Positions 34,421 to 45,647 are shown, numbered from the stretch's first letter. The stretch: DNA of 64,000 nt from Vicia villosa (GCF_029867415.1 NC_081185.1:118771987-118835986); one strand, 5' to 3'. Program-made: numbers and translations. The notes: a model not told the origin generated them from the letters alone.

Positions 34421-35217
34421 TGTTACCCTAGGTTTTCGACTTACCAACAAATGGGCAACTGGAGCTCAAAATTGGTAATTGGGCCTCAATTTGGTAAGAA
34501 GGCCCTAAATTGGTAATTGGGCCTCAATTAAATAATTACATTGCCATTTGGGTCGAAGTGGTTCGACTAAGTAATGCTTAGTAGTCAAAGCTGTTTGACT
34601 AGAAAGATAATCAGAGGCTTCAGCGTTCGATTAGAAGTATGCGAAGACTTAAGAATTTTGCTGCAGAAACTGAAGTGGAAGTCGAGAGGTATTAGAAGTT
34701 AAGAGGCAGTTTCAAGCAGTTTTCTGGCAGTTCTTACAGGACGCGTGGAGGTCTCACAATTGAAGATCTTGCATTGTCGAAGACACGTGTTGACTGATAA
34801 CCAGTCGACCGTTAGTAGTAGTTATTTTATTTTTACTATTTAAGCAAGTTCCATAGGAATAGTTAGAGGTCCGCATTTTCTACATAAACACAAGTAAACT
34901 CAAATGTCTGTGCAAAAATGAGTAACGAGTGCAACTTTGGAATGTACGTATGCGTACCAGTTTAATTAATGCAATCATTTTACGTTATATCTCATCTTTC
35001 AGTGCACATTTACTGCTTTTTTATTGCTTTGATTTACTTTAAAGCCTTTAATTTCAGTGTTTACTTTTATTTTAAAGTTACTGTTGCATTTAATACAAAC
35101 CAGATACACATAACATAACAAAATAAAGCAATTAGTCCTGGAGTATTCTAGTTGATTCCGCAAAAGTAACCTTTAAAAAGGAAACTAGCGCTTATTTACC
35201 ATTTTTCTGGGTAAACA
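34421..35217 (+). repeat. 3' LTR of Tat element
   Basis: Matches the 5' LTR except for about a dozen substitutions and an extra 19 bp near 34480 (a local duplication of TTGGTAA-type sequence). Ends GGGTAAACA followed by CTCAT. Confidence 0.92.
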
Positions 35218-35240
35218 CTCATTTTTAATTATTAATTATT

Positions 35241-35584
35241 GGGTTAAATAAGTTTTTGGTCCCTCTAAATATAGTGGTTTTCAACTTTAGTCCCTCGAAA
35301 TATTTTCTTCAAAGAATGGTCCTCCTAAAAAATTTAATTTTAACTTTCGGTCCATCCTGCAATTTAGCGACGGTTTTTACGATTTAGTGACGGTTTTAGT
35401 GACAGTTATAGCGACGGTTTTTAATTTAGCGACGAAATTATCGACCATTTTAGCTACGATTTTGCTATGAGGGACCAAAAGTTAAAATTAAAATTTTTAA
35501 GAGGACCATTCTTTGAAGAAAATATTTAGAAGGACTAAAGTTGAAAACCGCTATATTTAGAAGGACCAAAAACACATTTAACCC
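35241..35584. mobile_element. Mutator-type MITE
   Basis: 344-bp noncoding element starting GGGTTAAATAAGTTTTTGGT and ending in its mirror image. The inverted repeats extend over more than 100 bp each. Flanked by perfect 9-bp direct repeats TTAATTATT (35232-35240, 35585-35593), the hallmark of Mutator-like insertion. The middle has repeated TAGCGACGGTTTT blocks. Confidence 0.88.
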
Positions 35585-35727
35585 TTAATTATTTTATCTA
35601 GTATCAAATAATCTATATCTGTTTGAATAGAAAATGCCATTCATTTTCAAATGGCAAAATGTAGAGGAGCCACACTTTGGTCTACACTCTCTTGAAAAAA
35701 TTAATTCATTTAGATAGTCCATGTTAA

Positions 35728-35757
35728 CTAGCCAGATACCCGTGCGTCCGCACGGGT
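35728..35757 (-). mobile_element. Helitron-like 3' terminus
   Basis: Read on the minus strand: a perfect hairpin (arms ACCCGTGCG and CGCACGGGT, 35738-35757), six bases, CTAG (35731-35728), then T. Helitron 3' ends have a GC-rich hairpin just before CTRR with insertion at an A/T junction. The element body would extend to the right. I did not find the TC 5' end, and the hairpin is closer to CTAG than usual. Confidence 0.5.
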
Positions 35758-35857
35758 AAATTTATTTAGTACGATATGATATACATATAAATTTAAAAAG
35801 AATTATTTAATTATAAAATGAATAATAATAATAATAATAATAATATAAATTTAGTTT

Positions 35858-36540
35858 TGACATTTGAAATAAGAATTTTATGTATCAAATAAAGATAATT
35901 GTTAAATAAAATAAAATAGATATTTTACTGATAGTGGTTTGTGAGGAAAACATAAATTTTGACGTTTGAAAATAATTTTTTTGTCTCAAATAAAGATAAT
36001 TGTTAATTAAAATAAAATAGAAATTTTGGTGATAGTGGTCCGTGAGAAAAATAGAAACTTTAACAATTGAAAATAAGAATTTTGTGTCTCAAATAGAGAC
36101 AATTGTTAATTAAAATAAAATATGTATTTTGCTTATAGTGGCCCGTAAAAAAAATAGAAATTTTGACATTTAAAAATAATTTTTAATATTCATAAAATAA
36201 TTATGTTTTTGGTTTCATTCTATTAAAAAATTTAATTAATTGATTTATTTTTGTTTAGAAAAATATAAAAGAGAAGAAATAGATATTTTGGTGATAGTGG
36301 CCCGTGAAAAAAATAGAAACTTTAACATTTAAAAATAAGAATTTTGTGTCTCAAATAAAGGCAATTGTTAATAAAATATATATTTTGCTTACAGTGGCCC
36401 GTGAAAAAAAATAGAAACTTTGACATTTAAAATATATTTTTTAATAATCATAAAATAATTTTGTTTTTTGTTTCATTCCATTAAAAAATTTAATTTATTT
36501 ATTTATTTTTGTTTATAAAAATAAAAAAGAGAAGAAAAAA
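35858..36540. repeat. Hierarchical tandem repeat, about 100-bp unit
   Basis: TAGTGGYYYGTGA-type unit starts at 35930, 36031, 36134, 36293 and 36390. Spacings of 101, 103 and 97 bp reflect a monomer of about 100 bp with CTCAAATAAAGATAATTGTTA in its body. The two longer stretches after 36134 and 36390 (ending in GTTTAGAAAAATA / GTTTATAAAAATA) give a second-level period of about 256 bp. It lies just inside the Helitron-like end. Confidence 0.75.
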
Positions 36541-39260
36541 TGAAGAGAGAGAAAATTAAAATGAAAGTGAAAAAGTGTATGAAAGAGAAATGTTAGTAAA
36601 ATTTGAAATTTGAACTTTGAAAAAGTAATTGAGCCACTTGTCATGTTTTTGTTGATTTAGAATGAAAATAATAGATATATTATGTTATTACTAAAAAGTC
36701 CTTAATGTAGTGTAAATATTATTAAAATTAAAGGGTAGTATAGGGTATTTGATAGCATCTTTCCTTAATTTATAGATAGTTAATTTATATCTAACCTAAC
36801 ACAAAGTACTTTTCATATAAAGTATACACTGCCAGTTGGGTCGTTATCCTTATACAAAAAATTGCTTTTTAAGATCTTTTACATAAATCAATACCTTAAT
36901 TAATACATAGAGAGGATATTTTAATTATTTAATAAATCAAAATTATAATTAATAATTATTTGAGAAACTTGATTACTTAATAATATATAAAATCACCTAA
37001 TCTTTTAGTATTATTGAGTAGATTGAAGAAAAAAATTAAAAAAATGAAATATATGCATGCAATAAATAAATAAATAATAATTTTTAATTTATAAAATTAA
37101 TATTTAAGTCGTTTCTAAAAAATTATCAATAGTTTATGTAATATTTAATAAAATTAGCTTCAAGATAAAAGAGTTTAAAATATATTTGTAAATATTTACA
37201 ATCTTAGTCAACGTTTTGTTTCCCTCCTCAAGGGTCTACACCGTTTATATAGTTCCAATAAGTATGTGACATGCACCATCTTCATTGCCAACACATTACT
37301 ACACTGTTGAAGCTTTAGTCTCTCTTTATAAGGTTTTTAATCAGAAAATTATTTCCAACCTTATCTCCATCCTTAGCCACCTCACCTTGTTTCCGCTCTT
37401 CATTGGCCATTTCCAGATTGCCTCTTGAGTATTGTGCAAGAGCCTAATAGCAAGTATTGACCTCATAGTATGTGCAGAGCTACACGTAAAAGAAAATTGA
37501 ATAGGGATTGAGAGAAGATAGAGGAAAAGACATTTTGTGACTGCACATCCTTCATTATTTTATTCAATTAGAGTGAACACTTGAACATATGAAAAAAATT
37601 TACTTTATTACGAATAAAATACAACCAATTCAACTTGATCCTACACAGTGCTACATCTCTGATCAATTTGATGTTATTAAATTTATGTACTCAGTTATTA
37701 TAAAAAGATATTTTCAAACTTCAACTAATTAATAATATATCTATTTTACATTAACAATGTTTTAATTAACATAATAATTTCATCAATATTTTAAAAGAGA
37801 TGATAGGAGAAAGAAGTGTGTAAAGAAAATGAAAACAGTGTCTATGTGAAAGAAAGGGTAGGTGTAGCAGCAGAGACGAAGCCAGAAATAGTGAATAGTG
37901 GGACATTATGTAAATAAATTTATAGCTTTAAATAATATAGCAACTTAATTTTCAAAATTTCAATATATATATCACAATTGTTTTATAAATTTTTTTTTGT
38001 ATTTAAAAATGATTAACAACTTTTTCTATTTAAAAATAATTAAAAAAATTCATATTTAAAAATAGAGAAAATAAAATATGCACCGATAGCGTAAATTAAT
38101 TTTATATTATCAATCAATAACAGTTGTATATTCCGTCAAATCAGATAAAAAATTTAAATTACTGACATAATAGAGTGATGAATTTTTATTGGACGATAAT
38201 ATAAAATTATTTTACACGGAACACATATAATATTATTTCTTAAATAATAATTAAACTTTTAAAAGTAATTGACAATTTATTATATTCATGTGCATATGTG
38301 TCATTATTATAACATGTGTGTCAATTTAATTCAATTAAGTTTTTTAAAATTTTAAATTTACATGTAATTTAAAATTAATTGAATTGTTATGACAGTAAAT
38401 GTTGTAAATATAATTGGACATTTAAAATAATTTTGAGATAATCAATCAAGAATGTAATAATTGTGTGTTATATTGTTTCTTACTAGTAAACAAAAAAAAA
38501 ATTATATTATACCAATGTTAGAATTGTATACAAGCAGCCTCCGCCTATAGTATATAGAATCATTTTTAAATGAACTATTTACTTATATAGTATTATTACA
38601 TGATATATAATTATTATATATAGTATTATTAGTTAGTTGGGGCATGGACCCACACTTGTGAATATTATATATAGTATTATTAGTTAGTTGGGGGCATAGA
38701 CCCACACTTGTGAATAAAAAATAATATTATATGAGAATAAAAAAACAGCTTTTGGTAATATAGAAGGAAAAAATATTGTTTCAACAAATAGTTTGGAAGA
38801 TGATTAAGCTATTCACCTAGCAAATTTGTGAGTAAGTAGGGTATTTTAGTCTTTACCAAAACCTATAATTTTCTTATATAATAGATAATATTGACTTCAA
38901 GTGACATGGCATGACATGTGGCGTACCGCGTTACCTTACACTAGAAAAAATAAACGGTAAAAATAAAAAATATGGACGAAAAATTTACGAGACTATTAGG
39001 ACTATTATTTGCTGGAAATATTTGTAGAGACTAAAATTTAATTATGGATAATTTATAAAAACGAAAAACATCTTTAACCAAAAAAAAAGTTATACCCAAT
39101 TAAAGTTGATGGAGTTAATTCTATCTTAAAAAAAATGGTAGAGTTAAGAATTATTCCTATCAAACATAAAAATGAGACTATAAATATATGACAAATAAAT
39201 CAAAATTAATTAAAAGATGGAACTTTATAAGGGAGACAACTTGCCCGTACACAAAGATAC
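36541..39260. other. AT-rich intergenic stretch with small repeats
   Basis: No gene recognised. 38075-38230 looks like a foldback MITE (GTAAATTAATTTTATATTAT mirrored by ATAATATAAAATTATTTTAC). 38613-38715 is a 51-bp tandem duplication with GTTAGTTGGGGCATGGACCC. 38900-39090 resembles, inverted, sequence at 10165-10310. Confidence 0.5.
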
Positions 39261-39335
39261 AAACATATAAGAAAATTTCTTTACCCACCTCCCTATGGGT
39301 GGTCACCTCCTGCGAAAAACCAAAACTACCCCTGC

Positions 39336-39844
39336 TTCGGAAGTTCATTTCCGAAAGCGTGTTTTTTTAAAAAAATTGACTTACTTCGGAAGTTCATTTC
39401 CGAAACAATTATTTCGGAAGTGCACTTCCGAAATACTGCGATTTCTGCAGATTTATCAAAACACTCCCCCTCCCCGAATCATTTACCCTAAATCAAAACA
39501 AAAAGTGGCAAAGGCGAAAATTTGTGCAAACAGAATTCCAAAGCTCCATCAAGGCTCCAATCACACTGCTAAACAACATTCAAAAGCCCTCAATCCTAAC
39601 ACTTTGTAAGTTTTGAAATTTTTAGATCTATTATTCAAATGCATGTTATTTAGGGTTTTAATTGTATAAATGATACATGGTTAGGTTGTTAGTAGTATTT
39701 AGGTTGTTTAGAAGCATTTTGATTTGTTTTGAAGTTTGGTTTAGGGTCTGCCATGGAAGTTGCAGAAAATCCCATCGCAGGGGTGTTTCGGAAGTTCATT
39801 TCCGAAAACACCTCCATCCCAGTTTTCGGAAATGAACTTCCGAA
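39336..39844. repeat. Left palindrome array (five 20-bp sites)
   Basis: Sites at 39336, 39385, 39413, 39787 and 39825, each 20 bp, of the form TTCGGAAGTTCATTTCCGAA or close variants (middle GTGCAC at 39413, AATGAACTT at 39825). The last two lie in the intron of the gene-like unit. Confidence 0.9.
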
Positions 39845-40171
39845 ATGTATCAGAAGTTCAAATTTTTTTGTTTTTTATTTTGTCTCTCATATTAATCAAT
39901 TTCAATTGTTTACAGGAACATGTCAGGCAACCAACCAGCACGCAGGACTGACGCTAAGGGAAGAAAGGGTTCTTCAAAGAAGGAGGTGAAAGAGGTGAAA
40001 GAGGTGAAGGAGGTGAAGGAGGTGAAGGAGAAGAAGGAGAAGAAGAAGCTTTTGACTGGTTCTGCTTCGCAGCCTTCAGGCGTGATCAACGCTGATGGTT
40101 CTGATACTGAGTGGGATGAGGATTGGTATAATTATCTTCATTCGGAGGAGTTCGCTCGTCGGGAAGAATAA
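39455..40171 (+). CDS. Small spliced ORF inside the Mutator-like element
   Basis: The ATG at 39920 gives 83 residues: a polar start (MSGNQPARRTDAKGRKG), a Lys/Glu/Val run from 9-bp repeats (KEV about five times, 39984-40030), and an acidic, aromatic end (DTEWDEDWYNYLHSEEF). Just upstream, TACAG at 39911-39915 follows a pyrimidine-rich stretch and looks like a 3' splice site. TTTGTAAG at 39603-39610 looks like a 5' splice site after a noncoding exon (about 39455-39605). So a leader exon, a 310-bp intron and a coding exon can be proposed. I recognise no family. It may be captured host sequence or an element gene. Splicing and start are inferred. Confidence 0.45.
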
Positions 40172-40258
40172 CGTGTTTTTATTTTGTTTGATGTGTATTT
40201 TGTAACGCTCGTCGGGCAGAATAACATGCTTTTGTCTTGTTTGACGTGTCTTGTTTTG
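40153..40258 (+). repeat. 53-bp tandem duplication
   Basis: GCTCGTCGGGAAGAATAACG... (40153) and GCTCGTCGGGCAGAATAACA... (40206) are consecutive similar copies. The first contains the stop codon of the small ORF. Confidence 0.75.
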
Positions 40259-40301
40259 TTCTGATTTCGGATTGTATCGAATAATGTTTTTGTATTGGAT
40301 T

Positions 40302-40663
40302 TATCATCTTAGTTTTTGGAAGTGGTAACCGGGGCTGGAACATATGACGGAGGAGGTGGATGTCCGGAGGAAGAAGAACCGGAGGTACGTCCACCGCGAG
40401 ACAAATGAGCCAATCAATGTAAGCTATAGTTTATCATTATCATCTGGGGACGTCATTTCTAAAAAATCAAGATTAAAAATAATAAGATTTTTTTCCCAAT
40501 TTTTTGTAATGACGTCCCCTGATGATAATGATAAACTATAGCTTACATTGATTGGCTCCTTTGTGTCGCGGTGGACGTACCTCCGGTTCTTCTTCCTCTG
40601 GACATCCACCTCCTCCGTCATATGTTCCGGCCCGGGTTACCACTTCCAAAAACTAAGATGATA
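40302..40663. repeat. Large inverted repeat, 156-bp arms, 50-bp loop
   Basis: The left arm 40302-40457 is the near-perfect complement of 40508-40663, around a loop at 40458-40507 rich in A and T. Each arm, read outwards to inwards, opens a frame starting MTEEVDV and containing PINVSYSLSLSSGDVI, on opposite strands. The arms differ at only a few positions. A transcript across it would fold into a long hairpin. Confidence 0.9.
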
Positions 40664-40879
40664 ATATTATCGTTGCAATCTTCACCCGATTAAATAAAGC
40701 GAATTGTAACTTTAATTTTCGTTGGAAGTCTTTTTTTCTCCCCACCACTCTCTCATCCCCACTTACCCGTGTTGAACAATATGTAACTTTAATTTTATGT
40801 AATATTATCGTTGTAATCTTCACCCGATTAAATAAAGCGAATTGTTGTTGTTTTTCATTTTATTCTATCCAGACATATT

Positions 40880-41086
40880 TTCGGAAGTTCATTTCCGAAT
40901 TCCCCAGGGGGGGTGCGTTCGGAGATGAACTTCCGAAACACCACATTTTCTGAAAAAGTCACTTTATTTCGGAGATGCATCTCCGAAATCAATATTTTAT
41001 ATTAAAAAAAGCACGTTTTCGGAAGTTCATTTCCGAAAACACCTTTTTCAAGAAAAAAAGTACAGTTTCGGAAATGAACTTCCGAA
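40880..41086. repeat. Right palindrome array (five 20-bp sites)
   Basis: Sites at 40880, 40918, 40968, 41018 and 41067, each 20 bp (TTCGGAAGTTCATTTCCGAA and variants such as TTCGGAGATGCATCTCCGAA). Spacing is 38, 50, 50 and 49 bp. All centres lie within 210 bp of the right end of the element. Confidence 0.9.
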
Positions 41087-41162
41087 ACAAGGGGTATTGT
41101 GGTAAATTCACCGGAGGTGGCCAAGAAGGTTGGGAGGTGGGTGAAGAAATTCTCAACATATA

Positions 41163-41423
41163 ATACTGTAAGAAGTGTAAGCGTATGAGAACAAAATAGA
41201 CAAAGCAAAGAAGAAGGAGATGGTTTATAAGTTGATTTCATCGACTACTTATTAGAAAAACAAAGAAGAATGAGGTGATTTATAATTTGGTCTCATCAAT
41301 TATTTATTGGAAGAAGAAAAATAAAAAAGAGTGTGAGATACAATTTATAACCGAGTTGATAAGAAAAATAAAAACATAGGATTCATAATTTTTGAGTATA
41401 TATTATAAATTTGATTTTTACAT
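41163..41423. other. AT-rich spacer between two Mutator-like elements
   Basis: Three loose copies of a roughly 60-bp segment with AAACAAAGAAGAA and GATTTATAA blocks, no gene. Confidence 0.5.
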
Positions 41424-41432
41424 TAAAATTTA

Positions 41433-41550
41433 GGGAAAATACACTTTTTCGTCCTCTAACTTTAGCTCGGGGTCCATTCTGGTCCCTTAACTTTTAAAAA
41501 GTGCAAATCAATCCTTCAAGTCTTAAAAACGGAGCACGTTTGTCCTTCCG
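41433..41550. repeat. Left terminal inverted repeat of MuDR-type element
   Basis: Begins GGGAAAATACAC and includes TTTAGCTCGGGGTCCATT and AACGGAGCACGTTTGTCC. It would contain the transposase promoter, as in MuDR. Confidence 0.88.
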
Positions 41551-41976
41551 TCTGACTCTGTTAGTGACCGTTCAAATTAAATGCATATGTGGCATTTTGA
41601 TTGTCTTACGTGGCATTTAAATGTTATATTCTTAACATTTTGGGAACAAAACACTTCATTCTGAACATTTGAAGTACTTACCCTTTATGAAGAAAAACCT
41701 CGTGGTGCAGAGAAGAACGTTGAAGGCGAATCGTCATGCAGTGAGGAAGGCCACCCTCAAAGCTTTTGCAATCAGGTTATAAAGTTCATGATATGTGCCT
41801 TGCCTGATTGTGGTAGAAATAAGGGTTTTTGCCATGTTTCAGTGTTAGAAATTTAGGGTTTTATTTTGCTAAATCCGTCAAATCCATGTTTTTACTTCTG
41901 ATAAATTAGGGTTTCATTGTAAATCGTTTAATTGCATGTATGTATTTAATCTGAGTAATTAGGGTTTTGCATATTT

Positions 41977-44900
41977 ATGATGTTAGGTGAAATGGACGAT
42001 TATATCGTACTCACAATTCACCATAGTGGTGAATTTGTTGATGGTGATCTTAGAGTTTATGAAGGAGGGGAAGTTTCTGAGTTGAAAATAGATGTTGACA
42101 CATGGAGTTACTTTGAGCTGACAGGTTCACTCAAGTGTTTAGGGTATAGGGATTTTGAGAAAATCTATTACAAAGATCCAACATTTGGGATGCAACATCT
42201 GAATGATGATGCAGGAGCATTAGAAATAGCCGATTTGTATAAGGTTCATTTAGGTGTAGACATTTTTATTAAACACACAATTGGGCAGCCTGAGTTTGTT
42301 GATCTAGCAGGGTTAGAAAATGTTGTAGTTGAGGAGCATGGTGTCACTGAGGAGCATGTAAGAAATGATGAGGAGAGGGTAGTTGAAGAAATGCTTTCTA
42401 AGTTGCATGAAGAAGTAAATGGTAACTCTAATGAAGCTGAGTTGGAGGATGAGAATGTTGTGTTGGAGGCTGAGAAGGTTGTGTTAGAGGCTGAGAAGGT
42501 TGTGTTGGAGGCTGAACATGCTGAACATGTTATTTTGGAGGCTGAGAAAGATTGTATGGAAAATGAGAAAGATGACAGTTCTGATAGTGGTGAAGTGGAT
42601 GATTCCATAAGTAGTGATGATAGTGAATACAAATATGACAGTGCTCTTGATGTTGAGTTTAATGATTCTTCTGATGATTATGAAGATATAGATGAAGATG
42701 AATTGGACAATCTAGTTGAACAACATGAAGACAGAGATGAGGGTGTTAAAATTGGGAGTGGTAGTGAGAGTGAAGGTTTGGTGAGTGGGTGTGACAGTGA
42801 TGACAGTCATGGTGTGCAAAAAAAAACATATCCCTATGTTTAAGATTCAAAAGAATATGGCTGATTTCAAATGGGAGGTGGGTTCCTACTTTAGTTCAAA
42901 GGATGATTTCAAAGAGGCAATCACATCATATGCTGTTCACAATGGAAGAAACCTAAAGTTTACCAAAAATGATAAGGTAAGAGTGAGGGTAAAGTGTAAG
43001 GATGGATGTGATTGGGAAGCCTATTGTGCCAAATCCTCAAGGGAAGCAACTTGGAAATTAAGGAAGGTGAATGATGTACATAGTTGCAGTAGGGATTATA
43101 ATGTGAAAATGATGACTACCAAGTGGCTGAGCAAGAGGTTACAAAACTCCTTAAAAACCAATCCTAGGATGAAAATCAAAGATATCAAGGCAAAGGCACA
43201 AAAGAAATGGAATGTAGGTGTGAACAAAACCAAAGCAATTAGGGCAAGGGTTAAAGCAAGAGATATGGTTGATGGGTCATTCCTAGGGGATTACACTAGA
43301 ATCTATGATTATTATCATGAATTGCTAAGAAAAAATCCAGGTTCCACAGTGAAGGTTGGTGTTGAACCATCTCAAGAAGGCTCACAAAATCATTTTCCAT
43401 ACTTCAAAAGGTTGTATATATGCCTTGCAGCATGTAAGCAAAGTTTTAAGTTTTCTAGGCATGTAATAGGGTTGGATGGTTGTTTTCTAAAGGGGCTACG
43501 TGGAGGGCAAATACTAGCTGTTATAGGTAGGGATCCAAATGATCAAATGCTACCTATAGCATTTGCAGTGGTAGAAGGAGAAAATAGGGACAGTTGGACA
43601 TGGTTCTTGGAGTTATTGATTGATGACCTTGGTGGAAAAAATGAGTGCCTCACATACACCTTCATGTCAGACCAGCAAAAGGTAACTTCTTTCTTTTGAT
43701 TTCTATTAATTTGATTATGGTTTCTATTGATTTAAGACTTTTGATTTCCATTACTTTGATTGCCTTGCAGGGATTATTGCCAGCCATGGATGAACTGTTG
43801 CCCAATGTAGAGCAAAGATTATGTGTCAGGCACTTGTACAACAATTTCAGGAAAAGATATCCTGGGAAGATGCTTAAGGAAATAATTTGGAGGGCTGCTA
43901 AGGCTACTTATGCTCAGGCCTAGGAAAGAGAGATGAAGAGGATGAGGCTGATAAATGAAGAAGCATACCTACATATGATGAAGACACCTCCAAGATTTTG
44001 GAGTAGATCTTATTTTAGAGGGACTAATAAATGTGATGCTGTAGTGAATAACATGTCTGAGCCTTTCAACAGTGTTATTCTTGAGTCATGGTCCAAACCC
44101 CTAGTGACCATGGTGGAGGAGATCAGGACATATTGTATGGAAAAATGGGCAACAAATAGAATGAGGTTTCAAAAATTGGCTGATGATGATGTGTTGCATA
44201 ACATCAGAAAGAAGGTTGATAGAACAAGTACTTACACAAATTCATGGATTGTGAGGTATGAGTTATCTATTGTAATATTCTACTTTATCATTATGCTTAT
44301 GTCTCTAAGTTTACTATTATTGTGTAGGATGTCTGCTGAACACATATTTGAGGTTCATCATGTAGAAAACCCTGCAGATAAATTTGTTGTGAATTTGAAG
44401 GAATGTGTGTGCTCCTGTAGGAGGTGGGAATTAACTGGACTTCCCTGTGTTCATGCATTGGCTAGCATTAAAAGTAGGAACTTCAAGGTTAAGGAATACA
44501 TCCCTGCCTATTATAGGAAGTCAATGTACATGAAAGTGTATTCATCTATAATTTATCCTTTGAATGGATCAAATCTATGGGTCAGAACTGAATATCCAGA
44601 TGTGCTCCCTCCTAAGTATAGGAGGATGCCTGGAAGACCTAAGAAAAGGAGAAATTTGGAGCAAGGAGAGATAGATGGTTCTGACAAAAAAATGAGGAGA
44701 ATAGGATTGGCAATCAGGTGTTCAAGGTGCAAGAAATCGGGACACAACAAAACAACATGTAAGATTACTCAGAGTACTCAAGGTACTCATGATGTCAGTG
44801 TTACTCAACAGACACCAAACACTCAAGCAACTCAGCCTGCTTCTCAAACTGTGTCTCAACCTGCTGTGAACTTGTCTCAAACTGTGTCTCAACCTGCTGT

Positions 44901-45120
44901 GAACCTGTCTCAACCTGCATCTGCACAAGGATCCAAGAAATCTACTTAATCATCCAAGAAGACAACTATGAGTCCAGCAAAGTTGGGTGTTAGAAGACCA
45001 ACAACACCTTTTGTTCCCCCTGGACCAACTACAAGACTAAGTGCTTCCAAGAATATGATTGGCCCAACTACAAGGAGAACAACACCAACCAAGAGGACAA
45101 CACCCAAGAAAAAAATTTAG
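41977..45120 (+). pseudogene. mudrA-like transposase, three lesions
   Basis: Exons: 41977-43681, 43771-44255 and 44328-45120. Introns 43682-43770 and 44256-44327 have GT..AG ends. Order: N-terminal domain (IVLTIHHSGEFVDG); acidic Glu/Asp/Ser-rich linker with LEAEKVV repeats; the DNA-binding region (FEVGxxF-like KWEVGSYFSSKDDFKEAI); the MULE catalytic core with Asp in VIGLDGCFLKG and in TFMSDQQKG; a SWIM finger (CVCSCRRWELTGLPCVHAL); and a CCHC knuckle (CSRCKKSGHNKTTC). Lesions: a +1 frame change at an A9 run near 42818-42826; TAG at 43921-43923, where a Trp codon is likely; and TAA at 44947-44949, after which the frame stays open to 45120. The true start may be the ATG at 41992, since GATGTTAG before it could be a leader-intron acceptor. 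Confidence 0.9.
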
Positions 45121-45640
45121 GAGGACTGTCTAATGTTATGCTAATGTATCTTAGTTTGTACTGATGTCATTTTGTGTAATGGTATTTTGTGTTGCTTTTG
45201 CAATGTTAAGGAACCATCTAATGTTATGCTTATGTATCTTAGGTTGAATTTGTGTCATGTTGAACAAGGTTGAATTTTGTGTAATGGTATTTTGTGTTGC
45301 TTTTGCAATGCTAATGTCATGTTGAACAGGGTTATCTTAAGTGTTGCTTATTTTCATGTTGAAAGTCAATTTGTGTAATGGTATTTTGTGTTGCTTTTGC
45401 AATGTTAAGGCACTATTGATTGAAATTAAGTGTGTTACTTTAACAATTCTTCTTTTCTGTTACTTTTGCAATGTAAATACAGGATTAAACTGAAACTAAG
45501 TGTTGCAATGTTACAACAATTGGATTGAACATAACAACTGAAATTAACAAAAATTCCCACTTCATTATAGCTTGAACATTACATTACAATAGATGAAGAA
45601 TTACAATACAATATTTCTCACAAAATTGTAACTGAAAATT
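45121..45640. other. Region between the convergent MULE genes
   Basis: No gene. Three copies of GGTATTTTGTGTTGCTTTTG (starting about 45181, 45287 and 45380) sit with diverged copies of TAATGTTATGCT. The transcripts of both genes would end here. Confidence 0.6.
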
Positions 45641-45647
45641 AAGCATT

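Larger units (their letters stand above)
25340..35217 (+). mobile_element. Ty3/gypsy Tat-lineage retrotransposon with antisense extra ORF
   Basis: 9.9-kb element bounded by LTRs of 778 and 797 bp and by perfect CTCAT target duplications (25335-25339 and 35218-35222). It has a primer site, a gag-protease ORF, a pol ORF in another frame with two RNase H domains before integrase, an antisense ORF, and a purine tract. The second (archaeal-type) RNase H defines the Tat group. The LTRs differ at about a dozen positions plus a 19-bp indel, so it is older than the Tekay element. One stop in pol is the main lesion. Confidence 0.93.
39270..41153. mobile_element. Compact Mutator-like element with palindrome arrays
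   Basis: The ends mirror each other: AGAAAATTTCTTTACCCACC (from 39270) against the complement of GGTGGGTGAAGAAATTCT (to 41153). The similarity continues through a CACCTCC block and the first palindromes, about 120-150 bp. Flanks are AAACATATA (39261-39269) and CAACATATA (41154-41162), a 9-bp duplication with one mismatch, as for Mutator-like insertions. 1884 bp, no transposase, so it depends on another element. It contains ten 20-bp palindromes, a small spliced gene-like unit and a large inverted repeat. Confidence 0.75.

Noticed and set aside
42246..42632. Ser-rich minus-strand frame
   Set aside because: Antisense shadow of the acidic GAG/GAA-rich linker of the MULE transposase.
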